From positions 1-64,000 of the forward strand of contig CAYVBW010000001.1 in assembly GCA_964449995.1 (NCBI GenBank): a stretch of DNA of 64,000 nucleotides. The letters are read 5' to 3'. This DNA comes from CAYVBW01 sp964449995. Its GTDB lineage: Bacteria; Patescibacteriota; Microgenomatia; UBA1400; PJMF01. Position numbers and translations under genes: made by a program. Below the pieces are notes generated by a model. It was not told the DNA's origin. It saw only the letters and a program-made list of their open reading frames with translations, and searched no databases. Shown one piece after another: positions 28,086 through 37,146 of the stretch (position 1 is its first letter; every line of letters starts with the position of its first letter).

Positions 28086-28406
28086 CTACTTGTTCCCACT
28101 GCCTTTTTCTGCCTTTTCTTTTTTGAGCTGATTAAACTTCCACATAAAAAGTGCGCCTTTGTTTTTAGCCCGAACATCACTGACAAAACTTAAAGCTCTC
28201 TCCAACAAAACCCTTTCTTCCTGTTTGGCCAACTTCATATAAAGACTTTTATGTTCTAAATCGTCTAGTTCTACAGCCAAACGATAACCAAAATCTTGAA
28301 ATTCTTGAGAAATATAGCCCTTATTTTCTTTAGCCTCAAAGCCATCAAATAGTGTTCCTAGATCTTGAAAACCTTTGTCTTGAGATTTTTTTTTGCTTGA
28401 ATTCAT
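28086..28406 (-). CDS. Hypothetical helical protein (106 aa)
   Basis: I take the ATG at 28406 as the start, because an AAGGAG lies 13 nt upstream, between it and the MFS stop; the frame is open to an ATG at 28442, which would overlap the MFS gene. The product is soluble, helical, rich in Lys and Glu (LYMKLAKQEERVLLERALSF) with a basic end. No family is recognised. The gene follows the MFS transporter after 25 nt, so they are co-transcribed. Confidence 0.6.
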   Translation of the reverse strand: MNSSKKKSQDKGFQDLGTLFDGFEAKENKGYISQEFQDFGYRLAVELDDLEHKSLYMKLAKQEERVLLERALSFVSDVRAKNKGALFMWKFNQLKKEKAEKGSGNK

Positions 28407-28431
28407 ATATTGCCAACAACTCCTTAACGAC

Positions 28432-29658
28432 TTATTTATCAAACTTTTCCTTAGCCAGCAAGCTTAATAAAACTCCAACTGAACCAAGAGCAAATAAACC
28501 GATCCAATCAACTTTAACCAGCAAAAAGAAAATCAACATAAAAAACCAAAATAGAACAGCTGCAATTGAACGGTTAACTTCATTATAAACAAAATAAGAA
28601 AAATCTTGACTACCTCTCCCTCTAGAAAAAATAATTTTATCATGAATTAACCAATAAAAGTTGCCTAGCATGCGATTGCTGGTATCAACCACAATCACTT
28701 CCCAAGCCCCAGTAACCAACACCCTCAACATTGTTATCACTGACAAAATCGCTCCCGAGATAGCAAATGGAGTTCTGTGTTTTGCTTTCTTGTCTAGGAA
28801 ATCTCCAGTAAAAATATTAACAATCATAGCCAAAAAGAGAGAAACAGTGTATATATAGCCCACTCTAACAATGTCCGTAATTATTAAAAAAACATAAAGT
28901 GGCCATAAAACAAAACTGACATCATAAAAATATCGCCCAATTTGAGAAAAAACCAATCTTTTAAAAGATTTCTCTTTCATCCAGCGTAAATATTCTTGCA
29001 AATTAACTTCATCTCTTTCAGGAGCTAGGTCAAGTTTAATTAAGCCCATAATCGAAACGACTATTAATAAAATACTGATATAAAATAAATAATTAAAGCC
29101 AAAAAAATTAATAATTAAAGCCCCTAATGCTGGAGCTAACATCGCTATAAAATTACCTAAAAATCTAAAGCCTGCCAAACTTTTACCCATTTCTTTTTCC
29201 AGAGAAAACCGGCAAACCAAAGTATGGTAGGATTGCCAAAAAAAGCCTGTTTCTATACCCGCCAATATAGTTGCTAAAAGCAAAAACCAAGGATTTTTTT
29301 CAATATAAGTAAGGGTTAGCAGCCAAAATGCTTTAAAGACTGTTCCCAAAAGCATAGATTGATCATGGCCAATTTTTAGAGTGAGTTTAGCTTGGGTAAA
29401 ATTTACCACTGCTCCAAATAGTCTTTGGAATAAATAATAAAAACTAATCACTAACATGCCCTTTTGCAGGTTAGTAAAATCGGGACCAAAAAATTCCATT
29501 GTTTGGGCAGACTGATAAAAAAATAGAGGCAAGTAAAAAGTCCCAAGACGACCCGCTGCATCTCTGAAGATCAAACTAAATGCTAACCACCTTCGATTAC
29601 GACGCCTGGCTGTAATATTATGCTTAATTCTTTTGATAATTTTTGAAATTATAGACAT
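28432..29658 (-). CDS. Major facilitator superfamily (MFS) transporter
   Basis: A 408-residue membrane protein with about 12 hydrophobic segments. The first loop is basic (IIKRIKHNITARRRNRRWLA), consistent with N-in topology. The usual MFS signature between helices 2 and 3 is poor, here KLTLKIGHDQSMLLG, but the mid-protein cytoplasmic loop with an amphipathic helix (LRWMKEKSFKRLVFSQIGRY) and the second-half repeat FTGDFLDKKAKHRTP fit the fold. The substrate cannot be predicted. It lies between peptidyl-tRNA hydrolase and a small gene on one strand. Confidence 0.85.
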   Translation of the reverse strand: MSIISKIIKRIKHNITARRRNRRWLAFSLIFRDAAGRLGTFYLPLFFYQSAQTMEFFGPDFTNLQKGMLVISFYYLFQRLFGAVVNFTQAKLTLKIGHDQSMLLGTVFKAFWLLTLTYIEKNPWFLLLATILAGIETGFFWQSYHTLVCRFSLEKEMGKSLAGFRFLGNFIAMLAPALGALIINFFGFNYLFYISILLIVVSIMGLIKLDLAPERDEVNLQEYLRWMKEKSFKRLVFSQIGRYFYDVSFVLWPLYVFLIITDIVRVGYIYTVSLFLAMIVNIFTGDFLDKKAKHRTPFAISGAILSVITMLRVLVTGAWEVIVVDTSNRMLGNFYWLIHDKIIFSRGRGSQDFSYFVYNEVNRSIAAVLFWFFMLIFFLLVKVDWIGLFALGSVGVLLSLLAKEKFDK

Positions 29659-29677
29659 AATAAACCAATAAATATAG

Positions 29678-30235
29678 TTAACTCACAAACCCCAGTTGTT
29701 GAATAACTTGAGAAAAGTTTGCTGTTAATTTTTTAATCTGATCTTTGGACATTTTTTGCAAAACATAATTTTCCGGAGGAATTCTTCTGTCTTTTCCTCT
29801 ATCATCTATACCAAAACGAATATGCCAAAAATCCTGTGAACCCAAAGCTTGGTAAGTTGACAATAAACCATTGTGTTGCTTTGGACCCACCCCTTTTTGA
29901 ATTTTAAACTCGCCAATCTTTAAATCTAAATCATCATGCGCTACAAAAACCTGATTTAAATTAGATTGAGCTGAGCTATTAACATCAAAATAAGAAAAAT
30001 AAGATAAAGTTTTGACAACTGCTTCACCTGAAGCATTCATATATGTCTGAGGTTTTACCAAATAGAATTCTTGATTTGAGGTTATTGCAGATAAAATTTT
30101 TTTATTATATGAAAAAGAAGACAGGCCTAATTTTTTTTGTAAATAATCTAAAAATAAAAACCCCGCGTTATGGCGCGTATCCTGATAGTCTGCTCCGTAA
30201 TTACCCAGACCAAAAACGAATTTCTTTGTCATCAT
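29678..30235 (-). CDS. pth: Peptidyl-tRNA hydrolase
   Basis: It releases stalled tRNA by cutting peptidyl-tRNA. The family motifs are FGLGNYGADYQDTRHNAGF near the N terminus (the catalytic His is in TRHN; the usual P of GLGNPG is replaced by Y), KPQTYMNASGEAV, the catalytic Asp in VAHDDLDLKIG and a GPKQHNGLLS loop where most members have G..GHNGL.S. At 185 residues it has the expected length. Two ATGs at the start (30235 and 30232) are equivalent. It lies 20 nt upstream of the MFS transporter and 35 nt downstream of DNA ligase. Confidence 0.95.
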   Translation of the reverse strand: MMTKKFVFGLGNYGADYQDTRHNAGFLFLDYLQKKLGLSSFSYNKKILSAITSNQEFYLVKPQTYMNASGEAVVKTLSYFSYFDVNSSAQSNLNQVFVAHDDLDLKIGEFKIQKGVGPKQHNGLLSTYQALGSQDFWHIRFGIDDRGKDRRIPPENYVLQKMSKDQIKKLTANFSQVIQQLGFVS

Positions 30236-30269
30236 AAATTTATTTTAACTCGAATTGTTGCAAAATAAT

Positions 30270-32057
30270 CTAGCCAATTTTTATGCTTTCTAACTCTTTT
30301 ACCGATGTGGCCTGTTCCCAATTTTTATCATCTCTAAACTTAACTAGTCTTGGGAAACGCAAAGCCCTGCCTGCACTATGTAGTGGAGAAACTGTTAACT
30401 CATCTGCAGCAATCTCTACCACAATTTTAGGAGACACCCAGACATCTGGCTGCAAATCTTTAGGAACATCATACTGCAGAGGTTTTTTTGAAACTTGATA
30501 TTTATCAGCCTCTTTTTTAATATACTTAAACTCTTCGTCTGTTAAACCAGTGCCAATTTTAGCAATAGTCTTTAGTTTTTTTTGAGAGGATAACACACCA
30601 ACTAAAAAAGCCCCAATCCCAAATTGACTGCGCTTGCCTTTACCGCGATAGTAACCCATCACCACACAATCCAGGGTATCGCTGAGCTTACCCAATGTCC
30701 CCTCACTCTCTTTAATCTTTACCCAACGCCAACCTTTACGACCAGAACGATACTTAGAATCAATTCTTTTTATAACAGCCCCCTCTAACCCCTTTTCAAG
30801 TTGTTGTTCATGATATTGTTGAATTTCGCCAGGATCTTGAGTTTCAACTACCTCTGTAAGCTTAATTATTCCATTAATCTCAACCACGTTTTGCAAAATT
30901 TTTTTTCGATTATTTAAAGGCTCATCTATTAGTGGCTCATTATTCAAATAAAGAATATCAAACACATAAAACATTAAAGGCACCTTTTCTGACTGACTAA
31001 CAACTTGATGCTTACGTTTTCTAGTAATAGTTTCCTGAAAAGTTAGCAGTTTTTTAGATTTAGGATCATAGGCAATTGCCTCAGCATCTAAAATACAATT
31101 TTGAGCCTGGATTTGGTCAATCTCTTCTAAAATCTCAGGAAACATATGGGTAACATTGTCTAAATTTCGAGTAAAAATTTGAACAGGTTTTTCCTTATCA
31201 GCTTTATTAATGTGAATTTGGACCCTAAGCCCATCATATTTTGGCTCTATTATCACTCTGCCCATTTTTTCTACTATTTCATGCGCAGTATTAAGGCGTT
31301 GACACAAAGCGGGCATGACAGGAATTCCCAGCGCAACTTGATAATTATCAAAAAAATCTTTAACCTCTGTTTTTGAGCTACGTTGTAAATATTCCTGAGC
31401 CAGCTGTCCAATATCAGCTCTTTTCTGATAAGCCGCTTCAATCTTCTTGCTGTCGCTTTTATTCTGATGCCTAACCCAGGACAAAGCATCAATTATGGTC
31501 ATTGTTGAAAAGCCCAAGCGCAGCTTACCCACAATTATTCTGACCACAAATTTAATTGAAGCTGGCTGTAAATTTAACAGCAATTCATAGGTCTTGTTAA
31601 TTTTTCTATCCTGGGAACCTTCTCCTTCCTCATCTGCTATGTCTACCAAAATTTTGTGAACTTCTAAAATGAGCAAGTCTTTACCTAACAATTGAGTATT
31701 TTCTAGCAATTGTTCTATAGCTAATCCCAAATCTCCTAAATCCTTATTAGCTTTTTTTATTTTTTCCAAATAAAGAGAGTCGTCTTGTTCTTTAAACAAA
31801 TTAATACTAGGTAAAGAATCATCTTGATCCAAGTGATTAAGTAGTTTGGCCAACGCCCTCATGGTTAACTTCTCACTCATATTAAACTCTAAAGATTGAT
31901 AGCTTGGCACTAACTTCCCCTGCATTAAGTAACAAACTACAGGAATTTCCTCAGTTTTGAGTTCCTGAAAAAGTTGTGCCAACTGCGCAGTCATTTCCAA
32001 ACGGGAAGCGGTGACTTCTAGCTTTTCCAAGTATTGAGCGAAGGTTAAAAATTTCAT
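30270..32057 (-). CDS. lig: ATP-dependent DNA ligase, archaeal/eukaryotic type
   Basis: A 595-residue ligase I-type enzyme that seals nicks using ATP. The N-terminal DNA-binding domain (about 1-230) is followed by the adenylation domain with the nucleotide-accepting Lys in EPKYDGLRVQIH (K273), motif III FYVFDILYLN, motif IV EGAVIKRIDSKY and motif V/VI WRWVKIKESE and RFPRLVKFRDDKNWEQA. This full three-domain form is typical of archaea; most bacteria rely on NAD-dependent LigA. Similar genes are known in several CPR groups, so old transfer from archaea is plausible. The start at ATG 32057 abuts a dispersed repeat. Confidence 0.95.
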   Translation of the reverse strand: MKFLTFAQYLEKLEVTASRLEMTAQLAQLFQELKTEEIPVVCYLMQGKLVPSYQSLEFNMSEKLTMRALAKLLNHLDQDDSLPSINLFKEQDDSLYLEKIKKANKDLGDLGLAIEQLLENTQLLGKDLLILEVHKILVDIADEEGEGSQDRKINKTYELLLNLQPASIKFVVRIIVGKLRLGFSTMTIIDALSWVRHQNKSDSKKIEAAYQKRADIGQLAQEYLQRSSKTEVKDFFDNYQVALGIPVMPALCQRLNTAHEIVEKMGRVIIEPKYDGLRVQIHINKADKEKPVQIFTRNLDNVTHMFPEILEEIDQIQAQNCILDAEAIAYDPKSKKLLTFQETITRKRKHQVVSQSEKVPLMFYVFDILYLNNEPLIDEPLNNRKKILQNVVEINGIIKLTEVVETQDPGEIQQYHEQQLEKGLEGAVIKRIDSKYRSGRKGWRWVKIKESEGTLGKLSDTLDCVVMGYYRGKGKRSQFGIGAFLVGVLSSQKKLKTIAKIGTGLTDEEFKYIKKEADKYQVSKKPLQYDVPKDLQPDVWVSPKIVVEIAADELTVSPLHSAGRALRFPRLVKFRDDKNWEQATSVKELESIKIG

Positions 32058-32068
32058 AAATAATGTGT

Positions 32069-32226
32069 TAAATAAATTCGCAAATTAGTATTGGTAATAA
32101 ATAAGAGCTCATTTCTAATTTGCTTCACCCCGAGCGCACTTTGTCTTGTTCCGCTCCCTCGTCCCGCTTAGCGGGATGGCGAGAGGACGGGAGGACAGGC
32201 TGGCGTGGTATATAATCAGAATTAAC
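32069..32226 (+). repeat. Dispersed intergenic repeat, copy A
   Basis: It begins with aataaattcgcaaattagta and a gagctcatttct block, and ends with ggtatataatcagaatt, the same borders as copy B at 33888. The interior is diverged and contains its own hairpin (cccgcttagcggg). It fills the gap between the DNA ligase start and the Fic gene end. Confidence 0.7.
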
Positions 32227-32279
32227 CAAATTTAAACCACACTATTTAGTATTCTAATATAAATTCTCCTGATAAAAAG

Positions 32280-33380
32280 CTATTTTTCAGCCAAACTGTA
32301 GGTTACACCCTTGGTAACTCCATGTTTTTTAACCACACCTTTTTCTAACAAATCTTTCAAGTCTCGAAGAATGGTATCAATAGAAACATTAGGTAATAAG
32401 TCTTGGGCATCACTAGAAGTAATTTCTCCTTGATCCTGAAGTAATTCTAAAATAACGATTTGTCTTTCTGACAAAGCTACTTGACGGCCCAACTCTTTTT
32501 TCATTTTCAAATCCTTTGAAAGCTTGAGAACCTTTTCTTTCACCTTATCTACCTCAACTGCCAATCCATAACAAAAATACTCCAACCAATAAGTCATGTC
32601 AGCGTTTTCATTTTGCTGAACAGATTGGAGGGCACTGTAATAACTTTCAACCGCACTGTCAAAATACTCCTCCAAAGAAAAGAATCTCTTAAAATCATAG
32701 CCAGTGGCATAAAGAACCAATGATGTCATAGCCCGTGCAGTACGTCCATTCCCTTCAATAAAAGGATGAATGTAAACCAACTGATAATGCGTGATAGCTG
32801 CTTTAAAAATCGAATGAATCTTTTTTGACTCAGAATGGTTAAGCCATTTGAAAAAATCTTCAACTAAGTACGGTACCTCCACCGATACCGGCGGTCTAAA
32901 TACCACTTTTCCAGCTGCCTCACCTGCACCCTTAACAATAACTTGCTTACGCCGATAGTAGCCAATTTGATCCTCAATTAAAAGTTTGTTCATGGTTAAG
33001 ACATGGAGATGCTTGAGAGTTTTTTCTGAAAATAAATCTGAAACATTTTTTTGACCCTGTTCGTCAATCCATTTAATTACGTTGCGATAATTCAAAACCT
33101 CCTGCACATCTCTTTCTCGAGCAATAATGCCTGCTTTTTTAGCAGCCTCCTCTGGATCATCAATCAAATCAAGTCTAGCAACTCGCTGGGCTTGATCTTG
33201 GGTTAGGTCATTACCCTCTATTTTGGTCCCAAAATGTATGGTGCGAGCCATAGCATCTTTTTTAAACTTCGCCTCCCAAGCTGGCACCAAAGGCGAGTGG
33301 TCAATTAAAGCCTTAGCAGATTCAATAGAGCTCACATAGGTAAGTAAATTGGTAGTAATTTGAAAATTTGGCTTGAACAT
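32280..33380 (-). CDS. Fic/DOC-family protein with C-terminal winged helix
   Basis: A 366-residue Fic enzyme, which typically transfers AMP to a Tyr, Ser or Thr of a target. The complete active-site motif HPFIEGNGRTAR is at about 205-216, preceded by the flap (KVVFRPPVSVEVP, about 158-170). An N-terminal helix carries GTKIEGN (about 51-57), the place of the self-inhibitory (S/T)xxxE(G/N) motif, with Gly at the S/T position. C-terminal residues from about 300 look like a winged helix (SERQIVILELLQDQGEITSS). This is the common class of chromosomal Fic-HTH proteins whose targets are largely unknown. Complete and apparently functional. Confidence 0.92.
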   Translation of the reverse strand: MFKPNFQITTNLLTYVSSIESAKALIDHSPLVPAWEAKFKKDAMARTIHFGTKIEGNDLTQDQAQRVARLDLIDDPEEAAKKAGIIARERDVQEVLNYRNVIKWIDEQGQKNVSDLFSEKTLKHLHVLTMNKLLIEDQIGYYRRKQVIVKGAGEAAGKVVFRPPVSVEVPYLVEDFFKWLNHSESKKIHSIFKAAITHYQLVYIHPFIEGNGRTARAMTSLVLYATGYDFKRFFSLEEYFDSAVESYYSALQSVQQNENADMTYWLEYFCYGLAVEVDKVKEKVLKLSKDLKMKKELGRQVALSERQIVILELLQDQGEITSSDAQDLLPNVSIDTILRDLKDLLEKGVVKKHGVTKGVTYSLAEK

Positions 33381-33542
33381 AAAAAATTTGGGTTTCTATT
33401 TATGTATTTTAAGCGATTTTTGCAAAATTTGCAGGATTAAATTTTATCTTAAATACTTCACGCTTGCCATTCATTGCTTCCCACGAGAATAATAAATTTA
33501 AAACTTTATAATTGAAAAAATATGCTCAATGTCAGCATGCGA

Positions 33543-33548
33543 TATAAT
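33543..33548 (+). promoter_or_regulatory. Probable -10 box of the DUF5654 gene
   Basis: A perfect TATAAT lies 48 nt before the start codon. An inverted repeat ATGCT-n7-AGCAT (33522-33538) overlaps the spacer region and could be an operator. No strong -35 is visible. Confidence 0.4.
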
Positions 33549-33595
33549 GCATATAGTCAAAAAGGTGTTAAGTAGCTAAAAATTAATAAATTAAA

Positions 33596-33892
33596 ATGTC
33601 AAAAATTAAAACTCCAGATAAAATTGAGAATTTGCCTTTAGCCATTATCCAAAATATGATCGCTCTTGCCACTAGCGGTTTTGGCTTGGTGGTTGCTCTT
33701 GCCTGGAACGAATTAATTAGAACAACGATCACAGAATATTTAACCCCCATTATTGGCACTGGCGGTGGAATTATTTCTCTTTTTATTTATGCTGTTGTTG
33801 TTACTGTTTTAGCAGTCCTAGTTACAATGCAGCTTTCTAAAATTGAAAAAAGAATAAAAAAAGCCAGTGAAGAAGAATTGGCTGCAAAATAA
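33596..33892 (+). CDS. DUF5654 family small membrane protein
   Basis: A 98-residue protein with two membrane helices (about 20-38, MIALATSGFGLVVALAWNEL, and about 58-80, IISLFIYAVVVTVLAVLVTM) and a basic/acidic C-terminal tail (KIEKRIKKASEEELAAK). The sequence pattern, including VALAWNELI, matches DUF5654, known mainly from CPR bacteria and archaea; its function is unknown. The gene stands alone with its own promoter. A dispersed repeat begins exactly at its stop codon. Confidence 0.8.
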   Translation: MSKIKTPDKIENLPLAIIQNMIALATSGFGLVVALAWNELIRTTITEYLTPIIGTGGGIISLFIYAVVVTVLAVLVTMQLSKIEKRIKKASEEELAAK

Positions 33893-34111
33893 ATTCGCAA
33901 ATTAGTATTAGTAATAAATATGAGCTCATTTCTGAGGGGTTACACCCCTCAGCATTTTGTCTTGCTTTGCAAGATCAAAGCCTGCTCCCCTGTCGCTTTA
34001 AGGGGTATTAGACCCTTAAAGCTCCACTAGGGGGAATCCCCCTAGAACCCCCATTCTGATTTGTTCCTCCTACTAAACGGAACAAGCTGTCGGGGTATAT
34101 AATCAGAATAA
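33888..34111 (+). repeat. Dispersed intergenic repeat, copy B (longest)
   Basis: The left end aataaattcgcaaattagta overlaps the stop codon of the DUF5654 gene. The interior contains stems gaggggttacacccctc, cttgctttgcaag and gggggaatccccc. The right end is tatataatcagaat, which includes a TATAAT that might act as an outward promoter for the next gene. Confidence 0.75.
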
Positions 34112-34144
34112 ATAAAAAATTTCAACAATTAGTAGAACCCTGCC

Positions 34145-35074
34145 TTGAACAAAACTCAAATTCAGCATTATTTAACAGATCTCAATCTACCAAGTCCTGG
34201 GTCCCACAAAGGACAAAATGGAAAACTGCTGATTATAGGTGGCTCCGAATTATTTCATGCTGCTAGTCGCTGGAGTTTAGATATTGCCTCTAAGCTCGTA
34301 GACATGATCTTTTATACTTCGGTTCCCAGCAATAACCAGCTTATTCTAGAAGCAAAAAAAAATTTTTGGAATGGTATTGTGGTGGCAAGAGAAGATTTGG
34401 AGGACTATATTCATGAAGCTGATTGCATCTTAATTGGCCCAGGTATGATGCGCCATCAGTTAGACGCTAAGCCTGAAAATGATAACAGGGAATATTACTT
34501 AAACAATTCGCCAACACTACAAGAATGGCAGGATAACACTCAGAAAATTGTTAACTATTTATTGTCCAAATATCCAAATAAAAAATGGGTTATAGATGCT
34601 GGAGCCTTGCAAATGATGAATCCTAATTTACTTACCAATACATGCATCATAACCCCCCACCTTAAAGAGCTAAAAATTGTTATCAACAAACTTGGCCAAG
34701 AGCAAAGAGTTAAATTCAGCCAAAATGATCTTAACTCCATGAGTAGTTTAAGTTTATTAAACAAATTACTTAACAATGCCCTCATTTTGCTTAAAGGACA
34801 AGCAGATGTAATCACTCATGGTCAAGAAACTTACGAAATTAAAGGCGGCAACGCTGGCATGACCAAAGGAGGAACGGGGGATGTTTTGGCTGGCTTGGTT
34901 GCGGGACTTTATACCACCAACCAAATTTTGCCTAGCGCTATCGTAGCTAGCTATATTAATAAAATAGCGGGCGAAATTTTATATCAAAGCGTTGGTCCGT
35001 TTTACAATGCCTCAGATTTACTAAACACTATTCCCAGAATGTTGTGGGAAGAACTAAAACAAGCTAATTCTTAA
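34145..35074 (+). CDS. nnrD: ADP/ATP-dependent NAD(P)H-hydrate dehydratase
   Basis: It repairs hydrated NADH and NADPH using ADP. A ribokinase-like fold: GKLLIIGGSELFHAASRWS at the N terminus, ADCILIGPGMM, WVIDAGALQMM, ITPHLKELK and the anion-hole/catalytic signature NAGMTKGGTGDVLAGLVAGL (Asp in GTGD). At 309 residues it corresponds to the C-terminal domain of the YjeF fusion; the epimerase half is absent. The start is a TTG at 34145, as no upstream ATG is in frame. The gene is convergent with recF and follows a dispersed repeat. Confidence 0.9.
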   Translation: MNKTQIQHYLTDLNLPSPGSHKGQNGKLLIIGGSELFHAASRWSLDIASKLVDMIFYTSVPSNNQLILEAKKNFWNGIVVAREDLEDYIHEADCILIGPGMMRHQLDAKPENDNREYYLNNSPTLQEWQDNTQKIVNYLLSKYPNKKWVIDAGALQMMNPNLLTNTCIITPHLKELKIVINKLGQEQRVKFSQNDLNSMSSLSLLNKLLNNALILLKGQADVITHGQETYEIKGGNAGMTKGGTGDVLAGLVAGLYTTNQILPSAIVASYINKIAGEILYQSVGPFYNASDLLNTIPRMLWEELKQANS

Positions 35075-35094
35075 AAACTGCTTACTTTAACTAA

Positions 35095-36225
35095 CTAACT
35101 CTTTTGTAGCACTTCAGCCAACCTAATTACCTCAACTTGTCCAAGTTTTTGTTCAACCTCTTTTACCAAGTCTTGATTTACTGTCGTAATAATGATTTGC
35201 TCCCCATCAATTAAGTCCAATACTTTTTCTCTGTTGTCTTTGTCTAACTCAGAAAGAATATCATCTAAAATCAGGATTGGTAATTTATTTGTTTTGTGTT
35301 TTAAATAAACTAATTCTGCTTTTTTTAACCAAATGACGCCCATTCTTTTTTGTCCCCTAGAACCGTAGGCATCCAATGCTTTGTAGCTAGAAGCCCCATC
35401 TTCTCCAAGTTGCAAATCCAACATAACCTCAAAATCATCTTTATGGGGACCTATCAGGGTAAATCCTGTTGCTATTTCAGCTGTCCTATGATCTTGAATT
35501 CTTTTTTTACTAATCAATGAGGGTTTGTAATTAATTTTCATCGGCAGTGGCTGCTCAACCTGGGAATTGACAAATTTTATTAAACTTCTGCGCCTCTTTT
35601 GCAATCGCTCTCCGTGCTTTGTTAACGCCATATCCCAATAAGTTAGCACCTCTTGGTCCTGTTTGTTTTCCTTAATTAAAGACAAAAGTCTATTACGGCG
35701 CCTTAAAGCTTTATTGTACTTATCCAAAGAGGTGCTGTATTCATAATCTGTTAACACTAACAAAGAATCTAAATAGTCCCGACGTCTACCTGGTGAACCC
35801 TCAATTAACCTCATGTCTTCAGGTCTAAAAACCACAGTTAACAACTGGCCCACAAATTTCTTTTTCTGCCTACGATTATCATTAACGCTAAACAGCAGTT
35901 TGCGCGTTCTTTTGCCATTAACTTCTCCCCTAGTAATCAAGGCAGCCAAAACTAACTCATCAGCTATTTCTAAATTTTCTTTAAAAGAGGAAATATTATC
36001 ATGAATTTTAGCCCTCACTCTTCCCAAATCGCGATCGATTTGAATCATTTCTTCAATTTTGCCGGCTCTAAAACTCTGACCAATCGATAATAACCGAATT
36101 GCCTCCACAACCGAACTTTTTCCCATAGCATTTGGGGCAATCAAGACAGTTGTCTGTCGCTTAAATTCCAACAATAATTCTGAGAATAAACGAAAGTTCT
36201 TTAATTGTAGCTTGCTAATAAGCAT
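35095..36225 (-). CDS. recF: DNA repair/recombination ATPase RecF
   Basis: A 376-residue SMC-like ATPase that helps load RecA at gaps. Walker A APNAMGKSSVVEAI is at about 30-42, the RecF pattern FRPEDMRLIEGSPGRRRDYLD lies mid-protein, and the C-terminal signature/Walker B is GSRGQKRMGVIWLKKAEL with LPILILDDILSELDKDN. Length and motifs are normal. In many bacteria recF lies between dnaN and gyrB; here it is about 22 kb from dnaN, upstream of two small membrane proteins and a sigma factor on the same strand. Confidence 0.95.
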   Translation of the reverse strand: MLISKLQLKNFRLFSELLLEFKRQTTVLIAPNAMGKSSVVEAIRLLSIGQSFRAGKIEEMIQIDRDLGRVRAKIHDNISSFKENLEIADELVLAALITRGEVNGKRTRKLLFSVNDNRRQKKKFVGQLLTVVFRPEDMRLIEGSPGRRRDYLDSLLVLTDYEYSTSLDKYNKALRRRNRLLSLIKENKQDQEVLTYWDMALTKHGERLQKRRRSLIKFVNSQVEQPLPMKINYKPSLISKKRIQDHRTAEIATGFTLIGPHKDDFEVMLDLQLGEDGASSYKALDAYGSRGQKRMGVIWLKKAELVYLKHKTNKLPILILDDILSELDKDNREKVLDLIDGEQIIITTVNQDLVKEVEQKLGQVEVIRLAEVLQKS

Positions 36226-36244
36226 TTATGGATTTAAAAAATAT

Positions 36245-36595
36245 TTAATAGTTATTGCCAGAGCTTAAAGAGAGCCTAAATCTAAATAGTAAATAAAGCA
36301 ATAAAATCTGCCAATAAACAACAAAAATTACCAACCAGGTTGTAAAAAAGGAATAAAGAGCAAATACCAATGGAGTTTGTGGCAAAGTTAATACAGAAAG
36401 AAAAAAAGTGATCAAAGGGAAGAGAACAGCTTTAGACAAAACAATCAACAGCCCCAAAAAAATTACTGGCATCAAAGCGATCCAAATAAAAGTTTTTTGT
36501 ACAACTAATATTTGCATTGTTTGGTAGGGGTGAAGTAGTAAACCTAAAGAAAATCTAAACAAAGCATAAATATAAGACAAAATAAAGTTTTTCAT
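36245..36595 (-). CDS. Small membrane protein (116 aa)
   Basis: Three hydrophobic segments (about 3-20, 33-55 and 62-110 including VFALYSFFTTWLVIFVVYWQ) with few charged residues and a polar C-terminal end. The family is not recognised. It lies 20 nt from RecF and 11 nt from the 82-aa gene on the same strand, so all three probably share a transcript. The spacing makes this a real gene. Confidence 0.6.
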   Translation of the reverse strand: MKNFILSYIYALFRFSLGLLLHPYQTMQILVVQKTFIWIALMPVIFLGLLIVLSKAVLFPLITFFLSVLTLPQTPLVFALYSFFTTWLVIFVVYWQILLLYLLFRFRLSLSSGNNY

Positions 36596-36605
36596 AATTT
36601 TTTAA

Positions 36606-36854
36606 CTAAAGATATTTCAATACAAACTCAACAAACAGTGAGGTAATTAGTGAAAAAAATAGTAAAGTTTGCCAAGGATAGTAGATAATTAAGTCAATAA
36701 ATTTTTCTAAATTTTTGGGTAAAGAAGAAATTTGTTCTAGATATGCCTGAGTTGCTGCTTGCTGCTGAAGCTTATCTAAAAGTTGAGATTTTTTTATTAG
36801 ATCAGCATTAATAGTGGCATCGCCATGTTTTTCTAAAGAAGCTGGTTGTTTCAT
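36606..36854 (-). CDS. Small C-tail-anchored protein (82 aa)
   Basis: A polar, helical N-terminal part (KSQLLDKLQQQAATQAYLEQ) and one C-terminal hydrophobic helix (about 58-80, YYPWQTLLFFSLITSLFVEF). The family is not recognised. A C-tail anchor with a helical head facing the cytoplasm resembles many DUF883-like proteins, but I would not assign it. The start lies next to a dispersed repeat copy. Confidence 0.6.
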   Translation of the reverse strand: MKQPASLEKHGDATINADLIKKSQLLDKLQQQAATQAYLEQISSLPKNLEKFIDLIIYYPWQTLLFFSLITSLFVEFVLKYL

Positions 36855-36895
36855 TAATAAACTCGTTAGTAGAATTAAGGTAGTTATTATTGATA

Positions 36896-37068
36896 GTTAA
36901 CTCGTTTCTAAGGGGCCATCGCCCCTCAGCGTTTTGTCTTGCTTTGCAAGAACAAAGCCTGCTCCCCTGTGACTTGAAAAAAATGATATTCAAGTCACAC
37001 CAGGGGTAATCCCCCTTGAAACCCCCATTTTGATTAATCACTCGCAGCAAGCTACGAGGTTAATCAAA
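36896..37068 (+). repeat. Dispersed intergenic repeat, copy C
   Basis: It shares with copy B the order: ctcgtttct, a ggggccatcgcccc hairpin, gttttgtcttgctttgcaag, cctgctcccctgt, a second hairpin and a caggggtaatcccccttgaa / acccccatt block. It contains an additional inverted repeat (tgacttgaa...ttcaagtca). It lies between a small membrane gene and the sigma factor gene. Confidence 0.7.
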
Positions 37069-37146
37069 ATAACTCTCCAGAAATAATTATATCTCAAGAA
37101 GGCTGAGAATGCGAACTTTGAATTTGTTTAAAACAGGCCAAGTCCA

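Noticed and set aside
36808..37050. An 80-aa minus-strand ORF in front of the small membrane gene
   Set aside because: It covers a dispersed repeat copy, has mixed composition and overlaps the better-supported gene at 36606-36854.
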